This document shows, piece after piece, positions 31,105-42,869 of a DNA stretch of 64,000 nt. The notes under the pieces were generated by a model. That model did no database searches. It saw only the letters and a program-made list of their open reading frames with translations, and had not been told where the DNA came from. How positions within the stretch are numbered: position 1 is the first letter of the stretch; each line of letters begins with the position of its first letter. This DNA is from Oegoconia quadripuncta (lineage: Eukaryota; Arthropoda; Insecta; Lepidoptera; Autostichidae). The translations under genes were made by a program, and so were the position numbers. The stretch spans positions 36,586,853 through 36,650,852 of the forward strand of contig OX438742.1 of assembly GCA_949316235.1 (NCBI GenBank). Reading direction: 5' to 3'.

Positions 31105-34100
31105 TGAATAATGCCATGGCAATATGTAGCGAAATATTCATTAGGTACATAGTGAAATTTCGGTGGCGCGAACGGAACTGAAAGCATTGGACATACGGAG
31201 GACAGATGGATTTGGTATTTGCCATTTAACCAAATGGCAAATACCAAATCCATCTGTCCTAAAACAGAACCCTAAAATTTTCACATTGACTTAAAAAATA
31301 AAGTTTAAAAAAAGGATAAAGCATTTAAAAAAAGGATAAAGGATAAAGCAATTAAAGCATATTTGTAAATATTTTAAGTGACATTATTGCGAGACGAGAC
31401 AGAAGATTCATGACGAGTGACCCATGCCATCTCTGGGGGTCTACTCTCTAATGAAAATAGCTTCGGACGGCCGTAACTTCGGACTTTTGCTAAGAATCCC
31501 TTATTTATTTGCATGACTTCAGACGTTCCTTGCGTCCCGTACTTACTTGTGATGTCCAACAATATATACACAAAAGTAAAATAATGACTATTGGTTTATA
31601 ATTGACACAACAAATTGCAAATGAAAAAGTCCAAAGTTACGGCCGTTCGAAGCTATTTTCGTTAGAGAGTAGACCCCCCTAGTGCGATGCGGTATGTTCT
31701 TGCGAACCGTCGATGCAATTTATGTAGGCACATGACGCAGGAACGCCGTATCAATGAACATGTTAAATGTGTCAGAGAACATTTACACTAGGGCGATTGA
31801 TAAACATTTCCTGTCCGCGACCGTATGTCGCTAAGCCCGTTCAGTTCAACAAAGAAAGGTAAGAGCATTATTCGTCGAGGTATTCCTCACATAATCGACT
31901 ACCCTTCTACCTAGCTGGCAATTTATAATGCAGAATCTGTGACAGGTATTGTTTATTAATGATATAATGTTTATGCTTGTGACTGTACACACAAGGAGAA
32001 ATCTATGTAAATATTTAAGGTTGATTATTTCTATCAAAGTTCCGGTCGAATTAACAAAGAAATTGGACAAAATCGTTCGGGCCATCATATGAAAGTTATA
32101 AACTTGTCATAGTTCAAATAATACTCACCGAAAAATTTAAATCATCAGGGTGATCAGTGAAATAGTCGAAAAGCGCAATGGCGTGTGGTTCCTCAGCTTC
32201 GTAGGAATCTTGCGATAACGTGTCTGGGTAGTCGGGAGTCCATTCGATCGGCAAGACGTCTTCAACTACCGGTGGAGGCGGCGGCGGGGGGATTGAGGGC
32301 ATGGGCGGTGACGCCTCCCTCTCTGGGGAACTCTCTTCGTCCCAACATGGTTTTGAGTCCTAGAAAAAACGTAATATCAACCATTATCTTACAAAACATT
32401 CCATTACTGAAATATTCACATAATAATGATAAAATGGGTATCGTAGAAGACGACTGTACGATCGTATAGGTAGATCAGTACCGGATAGAAGCTTCTAAAA
32501 AATCTGCAATTGCCAACCCGCCTGCCCTGCGTGGCGATTAGGGCAAATCCAACTCTGCAAAGCGACTTGCAATCGCTCCGTAGGAGAGACTTATGTAGTG
32601 AAATTTTATATGCTTTTGATGTATGTTTGTGTGTAAGAAAATCATATCATACTCGTAAATAAATATTACATGAAATGTTTCACTTTCATTTAATACATAA
32701 ATGACATAGTCGGATGTACGCGATCCACGACGACGTGTCGACAGTAAAACTGTGGAGGACGTACATAAATGTACCTACATTGAATTTAATTAAAGAGAAA
32801 TGTGAAATTCAGGAACGTTAGCTTGTGCGATAAATTCCAGACTACAGAACGGTCGCGAACGAGTAGATATGGTTATGTTTAATAATAAAACAAAAATATT
32901 AAAACCCGACTGCGGTTATAAATACCTACCTTTAAAAAACAAAACTAAATAACTGAATTGATTTAGGCCGGCCTCTATGCAGTTCCACGTACGTGATATT
33001 TTTTGTGAACTTGATTGGGTACAGCCGTACTCTTCGATTAATTCGTGATTGGTGGTATATTGAGTTACGCGACCTCCGACCGCGTCGGCCTAAATTAATT
33101 CAATAATTTCGTCTTGTTTATGATTTTTATAGGTACTTAGGTAATTAGGACCTCCGACTCCGGCCTAAATAAATTCAGTTATTTACGCTTGATTTAAATT
33201 TTTTAGAGGAAGATATTCAATAGACGTAGTCAGGTTTTTATATATTTTTTTAACGTATTTATGTATTTTTTTTATAAAAACATTGGTACTCGTTTTTGAA
33301 TTTCATTCCTAGAGACCATCATTTGATACCCATCTCAATGGGGTGCTGGAATTATTTATTGCCAAGTGAGACAAATTGACTGCCTCAACATCAGAAATAT
33401 TGGATAGATTTTAATTATTATTTTAAAAGGTACATCTACAGTTATTACACCATGTCTTAAATTATATTCAAGCTTTGTGTATATTTATAAATAAAAAATG
33501 TTAAATTATCATGACATCATGTATAGATACTATGACACTCAAGGGACTTGTATGAATCTAATGACCTCACATTTGTCCACATTGGCTAAGGCTGTAGTCG
33601 GATAAAAAAGAACCCTTATAAGATCACTTTCTTGTTTGTCTGTCCGAATATAAAGCATATATAGCTAATTCAACGATCGGCCTATGAACCTCAGTCTGTT
33701 AAATGAACATTTATACAGTGTTATACAACATGTATTATTTTAAATTTTTTGACCGACAATTTTCCTTACTTAGTGTGCGGAGTCCCTTAAATTTAAAACG
33801 GAATGCCACCGATTGCCATCTGTGATTCATGCCATGAGATAATCAATATTTAGTATTATAATCTAAATAGATTATAATACTAGTATTTTATTAAATTGAC
33901 CAATACAAACAACCTTCATAATCATTTCACGTAGTATACCTACGATTCAGAAATAGCAAAAAATAAATCACATATATAAACAGATTTCGAAAAACTTTGA
34001 AAAGCCACGGGAACTAAACATTATTATAACATTATTTTTTTATGACCACCTGTACACACATTATGACATGCAATAAAGAATTGAATTGAATCATCCAGGT

Positions 34101-37100
34101 ATACAATGGCTCAACCGATTTTCATCAAACATGTTGAATATAAAAAAAGCGGACTCAAATCGGATGTCGCATTATTAAGATAAATTCGGAAAAACACATA
34201 CACACACACAATGCCGTCAAACACATAACACTCGTCATTTTTTGTGGGGGTTAAAGATAAACGCAATCGCTCGGTGCAACTCGATACAAGGGATCTAGGA
34301 AACTGTTAATGTAAACACGAAAACAAAGCGTTGCAGGTAAGAATTCTATTATTGATCCCTATTCATAATCCATTGTTTGCATTGTCCCAGGCTAATCGAC
34401 AGTAAGCTCGAGTCTTCATACAAACGTTGACTCGTTTTCATATAAATAACAAGACCAATCGAAATGAGATTTTCTATTGACAAATAAATTTGTTGTTGCT
34501 TGTTCAACTAGCTTGTTCCCTTTCAGAAGCGGTACTAGTTTGGACATGAAGGGACGCTTCGCCTCAGAAGAACGGAACCACGTACTTCGACCGATGTCTG
34601 AGTGTCCCCCATAGTGTCAGGACGAAAAACGAATGCTTTTGTTTGTTTCTCAATGAAAAGTGGCAGTTGTGTTTTTCTTATCGTGACTGTCGTCCTTATA
34701 TTAGCTAATTGTTTTACAAAATAAAATATTAATAGCGGAAGAAATATAGGAAGTTTCACCTGATTAGATGAGCACCTCCCTATAGACACACTGAGTGAGA
34801 ACCTTAACTATAATTAGGTAGTCATTACTTTACATTACATTTACGTACAATTTTGGTGTCGTTTTAAAGGTAAACTTAAAAAAATATTGATCAAATGCGT
34901 AATGTCAGTAAGTTAATGGAGTCATTTTCGCAGGAAATTCGAAAAACCAAACTTCTTTCTTGTAATTTTTAGTTTTATTTAATATTTTCAAAAGGTTTTG
35001 TGTATCAAATCTACACGTAAACGATGTGAAGTTACAAATCTGTCTATGTACTATTTAGTAATTATTCTATAGGTAATTTAATAAGTTGGCGGACACTGAA
35101 CACCTATAGACGTAATACCAATAAAACATCTATTGTGTCTGGTTCAGTGTCCGTGAACGTGTTGAGTCGAAAGAGCCATTTTTATATTTATAGGCTACAC
35201 AAAACCAGAGATTATTTAATGGTTAATAATTTTTAAGGTGTTATTTAAAATATTAGGGATGTTATTATGATCAGTTGAGAAAATTAAAGGGCATTATTTT
35301 ATTTTCTGGCGGTTGTTAAATTACTGCTGCAGTAAAACATGAACAGTAATAAAAAGAAAATTAAGTGGTTAATTCATCCTACAATTCAGGATCAAAAATT
35401 ATAGGTGTAATAAATTATGGGCTAGTAAATTATGGATAGAGCGGTTAGATAAATTTTTCAGCAGTTCACGGTGAGCGGTAACAACCGAACATCACTTTGA
35501 TTGAAAAGAGAGGCAATCTTCCGTTAAAGGGCGCAGCACCTAAATCGCGGGTGGTGCAACAGGCCAATCACGGGTTTTCATTCATTAATTTCGTTTATTA
35601 TGCAATCACTAACTGTGCGAGTGCGCAATTATTAATAATTTGAAGTTATTCTTAATTATTTTATGCAAGAATATTCCTCTCGGCCAAAAGAGGATGAGGG
35701 GCAGGCGTCCGAATGCCAAACCTGCGCTTGTTATATTTAATTTTTATATAATTTAATTTGGCAGTATAGATTCTTGAAGTCACTCTTCGGGAATCTATAC
35801 TGCCAAATTAAAAGTAACATTGACTTAACAAATTCTTTATTTTACGTCACTCCCGCAACAAACAAGGAAATTTCATGGTCATATCATAAAATCATCTACG
35901 TAACAAATTATTTTTCCCTTTTTAACTTTACACACTGAATTATACAGGGATACATTTTACCGCTTTATTTTTTAAGAACTGATAAGAATGAGACTTCCTA
36001 CTGACAACTAATAACTGCCCGTTCAAAAGTATAAACCTGTTTATGTGATTCATGTTTTGCTATTTCTAAATCTTAATGAAGGGTGTTTGTATTGTAAATT
36101 ATAAAAATACTAGTATTATAATCTACTTAGAGGCAATCGGTGATTCCGTTTTAAATTTAAGGGACGCTGCACACCAAGTAAGGATAATTGTTGGTCAAAA
36201 ATTTAAAAATAATACATGTTATATAAAAAACAAGTACATCGTAAGTATTCCTTTCATGGTCATATCATAAAATCATCACTTCCGTACGCAACAAATTATC
36301 TTTCCTTTTTTACTTTACACGTTGAAATATACAAGGGATACATTTACCGATTTATTTTTTAAGAACTGTTAAGAATGAGATTTCCTACCGATTGATTCTG
36401 ATTGATAACTGACCACTAATAACTGCCCATGATTCGTGAGAAATGGTAAATTGGGCAGTAATATCAGTCATATTACTGCTCAATTTGTCCATTTAAATAT
36501 TTCTCACGAATCATTTCTATTTAGTTAACTGCTCAGTTTTTACTGCTGAATTTGTTATTAAACATGTATTTGCAAATTTTTAACTTACCAATTCTACAAT
36601 ACACTACTGCCGCTTTTAATCAATGCCTTTTTCATTTATTTTTGTACTATGATGCTTACATACACATAAAAAATGCAACTTTAGATCTCGTAGATTCTAC
36701 TGTATTTTTAGACGCCAGAATGCTATGGGGTCCCCGTATCCATAAATTGGCGAAAAGGCTGAGCTCTGCAGTGTACGCAGTCAAAAAATTCGACCAATAT
36801 CAGACGTAAATTCTGCTAGATAAGTATATTTTAGTTATTTCCACAGCTTGATGTCTTATGGTATCTTGCTGTGGAGATATGAACCGGAATAAATACAAGC
36901 TTTGTTTTACAAAAACGACCCGTTCGCGCAATTTATCGATTGAGACCTTCAGTGTCACTTAGAGATTTAAAGAGTACAACATTCTAACCTTTTCGCCACA
37001 GCACATTTTTGAAATATTATACAATAATAATAAATATTTTGGACACTTACGCCAATCATCTACTCCCAAACTAAGCAAAGCTTGTGCTATGGATAATAGG

Positions 37101-39494
37101 TAACGGATAAACATACATAAATATTTATATAAATATCCATGACTCCGGAATAAATGTTCGTATTCATCGCACAAACATTTAATCCTCGCGGGATTCGAAC
37201 CCGCAACCGTTAGTTTCGCTGACAGGGTCACTATCCACTACACCAATAGGTCGGCATCTAATATATGTCAAAAAGAACATAGCATCATTTAGGAAAATAG
37301 TGATAAAGATGATGTGAATACAAGAAAGAAATAAGTCGCCTCCACAAAGTCAGTAATTCATTCAAAGGGTTATACGCTTTTTCAATAAGGTTCCAGTTGG
37401 TATACAAAATCTTCTTCTCAATAAATTTAAAGATACTATAAAAAGAAACTTATTAAGAAAGCATATTATAAAATATCAGATTATTTACATAATAATCATC
37501 CCTTGTTTGCATGCCAGGCTATTTTAAATACTCTGTGTACCTACAAAATAAAGCACCCTTGACAATGAATGTAAAATAAAAATGACCATCATTTCAGAGA
37601 TAATGGGTGTATGCCCTCGAAAGTCCTAAATTGTCGACAAAATAGATTGATAGCCCATTTACATCGAAAGTCTATACAGTTGTAGACTATCCGATCATTC
37701 GGATAGTCTGATTATAATGTTAATAAATTTCAAAGCTCATATTTTCCACCATTTTCGACGACCTGTTTGGTGTAATGGTTAGAAACTCTGACTGCTATAC
37801 CAAAAATATGTTTGTATGATGAATACAGACATGTGTTCCCGAGTTATGGATGTTTTTCATTTATATATGTATTTATTTACAAAAAAAAATGTATTTGTGT
37901 AATTTATCAACCATCTGGTATCCATAATACAAGCCAAGTTGCTTCGTGTGGAACTAGAAGGCGCTGTCTGTATATGTCCAAGGATATTATTATTATTTAA
38001 AATTTACGGAGCACTGCCCACATATTCTAATTCGTTTGTATGTGCAAAGATATTTAATATTTATATATTTAAATGTTCACTTAAATTAAAAGGTTAGGTA
38101 CTTAGGAACCTTGTTTTTATGTGTAAACATCTGTCCAACCCTATGTGTACTATGTATCAGATAATGTCATTAAGACAAAATATTACAGAGTTATATGTAA
38201 GCTTAAGGATGGATTGATGAATGATGGTCATGACGAAATTATAAGGGGTTTTTGCCAATTGGCATTGGCTCCTTCTAAGTGACATAATATACGTCTGGAC
38301 AAAGACTGGATACATACATGCACACACACACATAACACCCCCCTCGTACTGACACATGAATTAATTAGTGCAATAAGCTAATGTTTCTATTTTTGGATAA
38401 AATACATTTTGCTTATGAATTAGTTACATTAGTAACCAACAATGAATGACTAATTGACTGACCACTTTGTAGAATTTTGTCCTATATTAGTATCATTCAA
38501 TTTAGTTGATATTGACCATGGAAAGTATAATTAACAATTTACAGCAGTAAGTTTATTAACCCATAGTTTTGCAACATTCTATAAATAATCAATAACTGCT
38601 ACTTACGTAAGTGTCTCCAAAACCACTGCCGATTTTTTGAATGGGTGTTTTGGTATTGAGATGCATAGATGTAACAGGATAACCACTGCCAAATGTATTC
38701 AACAAAGCAGAGTTGTCAGGTGGTTTCGGCCTCACTGGTTTAGCCCGAATTATCGTGGGTCCTTTCATAGTAATAATTGAAACCTGGTTGTTGATATTGC
38801 TTGATACATTATATTGATCTCTATGAAAAGTAGGTTTTTTCATAATAGGTGGCTTTGAAACAGGTTGTGGTGAGAATGGGTCAATTGAAGTAAAATCATC
38901 TAATGTATCTTCTTTTGAAATTGTTTTTCTAGAATGCAAGAAAAGATCAAAGTCATCCTCGAATCCACTTTCAGCTTGAGATGCATTTCCACCATTTAGC
39001 ACATTGTGGTGATTCGTAGAAGTTGTGGCATCAGAACCAAAACTGTCCACACTAAGCCCATCACTGCTAGATCTAGTAGTGAATGTAGGAGAGCTGGGTG
39101 GTGAAGATAGATCTATCAGAGCACCTGTTTGTACAATCTTTGGTTCACATTTTGGAAACATTCTGTTAGCGTCCAATTCAGAATTTAAATTCATTAAAGG
39201 ATTTTCCGAATTGACATTTTGATTAGTTACTGTGGCTTTGTTCTTACGAGATAACAGGGAAGACAGAACTGTAGGTTTCCTTATGAAATGGGATGGTTTT
39301 AAAGGAACATCAGGCTGTTTAGGGTTGACTTTAGGTGGAGGGGGCCGTGGGGGAGGCTGCTTTTTTAATGCATATTGAGGAGTGGGTTCAAACACATCAG
39401 CACCAAATGGATCATCATTCCAATTGGTAACAGGAGAATAACGATTAACAGCTATTCCAGGAACATTTGGGGCTGGTCTTGTTGGCCCATTCAT
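26682..39494 (-). CDS. SH3-domain adaptor protein (SH3D19-like), complete CDS, 3 coding exons
   Basis: Join (complement) 39494-38607, 32359-32129, 26999-26682 gives 296 + 77 + 105 residues = 478 aa, every splice phase 0 with consensus GT-AG borders. Residues 28-30 are DPF, 47-54 a PPPRPPPP-type SH3 ligand; the 174-aa middle has LIDLSS, an EDDFDLF patch and another DPF, motifs typical of proteins binding AP-2 or clathrin. Residues 320-326 are seven prolines. SH3-1 (about 356-407, ALFDY, NEWLCG, GLFPANYV) is split by the last intron; SH3-2 (about 426-476, ALYDL, EEWYFGE, GQFPANYV) ends two residues before the stop. Adaptors of this shape link endocytic machinery to actin or signalling partners in the cytoplasm. 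SH3D19 is the closest architecture I can name, but it has more SH3 domains, so orthology is uncertain. A tttatt at 26385-26390 may be the reverse-strand poly(A) signal. Confidence 0.88.
27514..28491 (+). other. Cluster of open frames inside the SH3 gene intron, unidentified
   Basis: Three plus-strand ORFs (27514-27777, 27856-28110, 28144-28491) follow one another on the strand opposite the host gene. The last is 115 codons with six cysteines, and an acceptor-like TTATTATTTTCCAG lies just inside it (ends 28173). I recognise no domain; composition is compatible with either a decayed gene or chance. Coordinates of any real exons are unknown. Confidence 0.25.
28500..30990. other. SH3 gene intron, nothing recognised
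   Basis: AT-rich intronic sequence with short random ORFs. Confidence 0.4.
31015..31100. repeat. (TA)n microsatellite, about 43 units
   Basis: Uninterrupted TA dinucleotides. Conceptual translations show Tyr-Ile runs and are not coding. Confidence 0.98.
31199..31260. repeat. Perfect 29-bp palindrome, 4-nt loop
   Basis: 31199-31227 is the exact reverse complement of 31232-31260 with loop AACC; arm begins AGGACAGATGGATTTGGTAT. It lies 100 bp after the (TA)n tract. Confidence 0.95.
31435..31679. mobile_element. 245-bp MITE with about 57-bp inverted repeats
   Basis: Left arm GGGGGTCTACTCTCTAATGA, right end complement of GTTAGAGAGTAGACCCCC; arms continue through GCTTCGGACGGCCGTAACTT with few mismatches. 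Target duplication not clear. Confidence 0.75.
32129..32359 (-). CDS. SH3 adaptor exon B (poly-Pro, first half of SH3-1)
   Basis: Acceptor TTTTTTCTAG ends at 32360; donor GTGAGT reads down from 32128. 77 codons in phase 0: an acidic linker, seven prolines, then HAIALFDY and DDLNFS, the opening strands of an SH3 domain. Confidence 0.9.
32944..33192. repeat. Inverted-repeat element with CGGCCTAAAT modules
   Basis: AAATAACTGAATTGATTTAGG at the left pairs with two direct copies on the right (GGCCTAAATTAATTCAATAA and GGCCTAAATAAATTCAGTTA). Probably a MITE whose right arm was duplicated. Confidence 0.5.
33725..33990. repeat. Inverted copy of 36030-36230, with an internal palindrome
   Basis: Words such as CCTTAAATTTAAAACGGAAT, GCCACCGATTGCC and GAAATAGCAAAAAATAAATC match the reverse complement of 36035-36225. 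This copy carries an extra segment headed by a perfect 15-bp palindrome with a 2-nt loop (33851-33882) that the other copy lacks. Confidence 0.7.
34090..34270. repeat. Interspersed repeat with CCGATTTTCATCAAACATG
   Basis: Shows the sequence style of a common lepidopteran dispersed repeat (CCGATTTTCATCAAACATG, ACACATACACACACACAATG, GTCATTTTTTGTGGGGGTTA). No coding content. Confidence 0.4.
35753..35811. repeat. Perfect 21-bp inverted repeat, 17-nt loop
   Basis: TTAATTTGGCAGTATAGATTC (one base over the arm core) at 35753-35773 pairs exactly with 35791-35811. Likely a small hairpin MITE or template-switch scar. Confidence 0.9.
35865..36440. repeat. Direct duplication flanking the inverted copy
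   Basis: TTTCATGGTCATATCATAAA through AAGAACTGATAAGAATGAGA (about 35868-36020) recurs at about 36248-36435 with TTTCATGGTCATATCATAAA through AAGAACTGTTAAGAATGAGA. Between them lies the segment inverted at 33725-33990, so the locus is a compound repeat. Confidence 0.7.
36428..36514. mobile_element. Hairpin MITE, 87 bp
   Basis: Outer arms ATGATTCGTGAGAAAT and ATTTCTCACGAATCAT are exact complements; inner arms AAATTGGGCAGTAATAT and ATATTACTGCTCAATTT pair with one mismatch around a 5-nt loop CAGTC. Confidence 0.75.
37020..37254 (-). repeat. tRNA-headed SINE, family A
   Basis: Reverse orientation; CCAAACTAAGCAAAGCTTG tail, GGGATTCGAACCCGCAACC box B complement, CACTACACCAATAGGTCGGC head complement. 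Same layout as 8300-8523. Confidence 0.75.
37759..37990 (+). repeat. tRNA-headed SINE, family B, internally deleted
   Basis: GACCTGTTTGGTGTAATGG head, then CTATACCAAAA directly joined to ATATGTTTGTATGATGAA: box B is missing. Tail GGAACTAGAAGGCGCTGTC and GTCCAAGGATATT. Confidence 0.7.
38020..38590. other. SH3 gene intron next to exon A, nothing recognised
   Basis: AT-rich; a CACACACACAC stretch near 38322. No repeat family identified. Confidence 0.4.
38607..39494 (-). CDS. SH3 adaptor exon A (N-terminal disordered region)
   Basis: First coding exon. ATG at 39494-39492 lies 2 nt after an acceptor (TTTTTATCTAACAG ending at 39497), so a noncoding exon must precede it. The donor is GTAAGT reading down from 38606. 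Codes for 296 residues rich in Pro, Ser and Asn with DPF and FDLF motifs and no predicted fold. Confidence 0.88.
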
Positions 39495-39499
39495 ACCTG

Positions 39500-41000
39500 T
39501 TAGATAAAAATATAAAATTATGAGTCATCACATCACTGGACTGCAAATAATACATTTATTATATTCGTCATATTATCACATAACACTAGATACAAACTGT
39601 GAATTATCTGTGTATATTAATAATATTGATAATAATCATGTTATTTAAAGATAACACAATTGACTCAAAAAGAAGACGTAGAAGACACAATTACATCTAT
39701 CATGAATTATATTTCAAAATATATTTATTTTAGTCTAACTTCGGCCATGCAATATTTCAATAAAATATATAGGTAACCCTTGTAAAATATTAGTTTCCTC
39801 TCAAGTTATTCAGAAACATTTTTAACTTCAATCCTTTAAATAAACCATCTAATGTGTAATGCAAATATGATCTCGCTTCTTTGTAAATTCAGTTTTAGTT
39901 CAATTTCCTATACATATAAACGCAGATGTGTGGTACATTTGTTAGTCAGAGACACATAATAACCGTTTGGCGTAGAGGACCTTCCTATTAATTAGCAGGG
40001 CGATGGATGATACTAATGTGTACCAAAAGATATTAAAATTTATGTTTAATCATTATTTAGATATGGGAAATGTCAAGATCCACCCACTGCAGGATCATTG
40101 TACACTGTAAGTACCTAAACATACGATATCGCGTAGTAGATGTCAGTGCCAGGTACGAGACAGCACGGCCTTGATAAAGTTCGCCGTACTTTGATGGATT
40201 ATTTATTCACAATTATATTTTTCGGATTCGTACAAGATAACCTTATTATAACATAGCTTTTGCAGAGAATTAGTAAAAGTCGAAGATATTCATACCTTGC
40301 TTGAATACATTCATTGCGCGAAGACAGTGCAGCACACCCACACCTCACAAAAGAAATTAAATGACATGCAACATGTATAAAATTGACATACCTATCTCTC
40401 ACAATGGGAAAACGATATAATATTTATGTTTACGTTATTTCTTCATCAAAATTTCGTTTATGATCTGATGTGCTACATAGAATACAGAAGAATGGTAAAA
40501 CTGTAAAGCGTAGTGAAGTGACAATAAAGCAACTCTATGGACTGACTGAAACTGACTGACGGGTTGGATTGACATTTGACGGATGACGGCCGAGGGGTCG
40601 CGCGTTATGATGGCAATAACGACTTTTTTGCAATAACGATAGTGTTGTGTTATTCTATAACAACTGTTATTGTAAACTACTGTCTGTTGTCCTTTTAAAA
40701 ACGATAATGAACGAACTACGTTACAATTATTATGTATATTACTTTTTAATTGTTATATCGTAACGACGATAAGACGATTTAACTTCCCTTCATACATACT
40801 TCTCACAGGCTTTGAACGCAGAATTATTGTTATATTTAATTTTAACAATAATATAATATTTAAGCAAACGGACATTACAATTTACAAGTTCATTCATCTG
40901 TACATATTGTGAAATTTACCATTATTTCTGTATATATTTCATATATAAATTTCTTTCTAAGCATAATTGCTATATTTATTTACACTCAGTAATTAGCAAC
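39500..41000. other. Probable first intron of the SH3 gene
   Basis: No ORF with protein-like composition. Expected to be intronic between the acceptor at 39497 and the suspected donor at 41004. A GACTGACTGAAACTGACTGAC short repeat lies near 40540. Confidence 0.4.
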
Positions 41001-41004
41001 TTAC

Positions 41005-41300
41005 CCGTTTTGAATATGTACGAATTTATTCACAGGCACAATAGATAATACACTATGACGATAATTTTAAATTAAATAACAATTTTTGTAATTTGCAACG
41101 GGAAGAAATCGCTGAGTGACAACAAAAATGTCAAGAGACAATTTGAATTACCTATCTTATTGTTATTAAAACATGAACAACAGTCTTACAATCGATGGAA
41201 TATATATTTTATTTTGTTCTATGAAAGATTGAAATCCTAATCGAGGCGGCGCGTGTATGACAACGCGACAACATGGCAACAGTGCGATAATGCAATAATT
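41005..41300 (-). promoter_or_regulatory. Probable 5' UTR exon and promoter area of the SH3 adaptor gene
   Basis: The coding start sits directly behind an acceptor, so an upstream noncoding exon is needed. A consensus minus-strand donor AACGG|GTAAGT reads down from 41004, and no long ORF lies above it. The upper limit is arbitrary; a relatively GC-rich patch near 41245-41280 could mark the promoter. Inference from splice-site logic only. Confidence 0.4.
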
Positions 41301-42037
41301 CAGTAATAAATAATAGACAACAGTTTATAACGATAACAGGATACCTAATTGATTGTTCAATAATGTGTTGTTCATTGCGACAAAATAATGCATCACATTA
41401 TCTGTTGCCGTCAATAACGACCGTGGGGAATTGCTGTGCTGCGGAATGTTCAACTCGAAATCGAATGTTGCCAGACGAAATCAAAGGAAGAAATGAGTCC
41501 AAAAACAACACACAATAGAATACCTAGTTTTTAATTCAAACTCTTCGTTGTATATTACGCAATATTGCTACTGCAGCACACACATACATTATCATCAGTA
41601 ATCCTGTAAATACGTTACCATAATGGAAAACACAAAAGGGTTAAAATGTTACATTAAAATAAAATCAAAGCATAGAGTGCCTGCCAGTACGTGTACACAT
41701 ACTATGTACAGTGTCTATATAGTCATAATAAAGTGAAATGGCTTATGTTTCTAATACGGTATTATTTTATGTCACATTAGGGGTTCTTGACATGGGTGAA
41801 ATGTCATTGTTTTAGTTTTTTAAAAGTTAACCTCTAAATTACGTTCATTTAGCCAGTCAATTATTTTTATCTAAAATATATCTTATTATATACTGCTCAA
41901 AACAATTAGAGGAAGAAGATTATAGTCCTTTCTATTGTTAGGTTTGAAATATATTTTATGTTATTTAATTCCTTGTTATTTTTTAATTATTACAATTAAT
42001 AAAAAAAACGTATTAATTATTTTGCTAACCGTTCAAA

Positions 42038-42260
42038 CAAAGACGGCCGATTGGTGTAGCGGCTACACCAATCGGCCGTCTTTGCTACCACCGCTACCGT
42101 AGCCGATAGTGAACCTATCTGCGAATTGGAATCCCGCGAGAGGTAAATGTTTGTGTGATGAATACGAACGTTTATTCCCGAATAATGGATGTTTATATAA
42201 ATATTTATGTAAGTTTATCCGTTATCTAGTATCCATAGTACAAGCTTTGCTTAGTTTTTA
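42038..42260 (+). repeat. SINE family A copy with an inverted 5' duplication
   Basis: The head GACGGCCGATTGGTGTAGC (42042-42060) is followed after one G by its exact complement (42062-42084, arms 23 bp), then by a normal SINE body (CGATAGTGAACCTATCTGCG, GGTAAATGTTTGTGTGATGA) and tail (ACAAGCTTTGCTTAG). Confidence 0.85.
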
Positions 42261-42359
42261 TTATTATATTATTAAAAAAAGAGTATTACATAAAGCGGCT
42301 ATATTTCTCGATATTATTCATATTCAATAATATATGTTAAGATTTGATGACCTACATAT

Positions 42360-42690
42360 TTATTGGATTTAGGCTTCTCTATAGCGCGATATATAAAAAA
42401 ACATACGCCGCCATCTAGAGGGCAGCGGCGTCACTATGGACTGCATAGCGCAATTTATAGTAAATCTTTGATAGCGCGATTATTAACACGTCATCTAACG
42501 GCGACAATTTATTTTCATTATCTATTTTTATTTGTTGCTATTCAATGCTAGATAGTATCACACACTCGCGATACATACCACGCCATTTAGCGGCGACAAA
42601 CTGTTCTCATTATATATTTTTGTTTTTGCTATTCAACGCTAAATACGCTCCATACAAAGTTTTTTATTGTTACGTTTATTTTTATTGAAT
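42360..42690. repeat. Triplicated CGCCATCTA-type module
   Basis: Three diverged direct units (near 42405, 42485, 42575) share GC(C/G)(A/G)TCTA(G/A)(A/C)GGC, CGACAA and TCATTATcTATTTTTgTTTG words, about 80-90 bp apart. Type unknown. Confidence 0.45.
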
Positions 42691-42869
42691 CATACGAACT
42701 GCCGCGCTAGATAAAATGCATGACTTAATTTATTTGTAATGTGAAATGGATTGTGAATGTTCTTTATTATTCGGAATATAGCACTTTCTTGTTTTTATTT
42801 TGAAGTTATTACAGTTCAAGGCCTAGGATGTACTCTATGGATCAAGACGAATCCAATGACACCTCTTTT

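Noticed and set aside
30821..31253. ORFs of 83-134 codons on the minus strand with Tyr-Ile runs
   Set aside because: They are translations of the (TA)n microsatellite and its flanks.
35085..35155. GGACACTGAAC / GTTCAGTGTCC inverted pair that could mark a small transposon
   Set aside because: Only 11 bp pair and no target duplication was found, so it is too weak to list.
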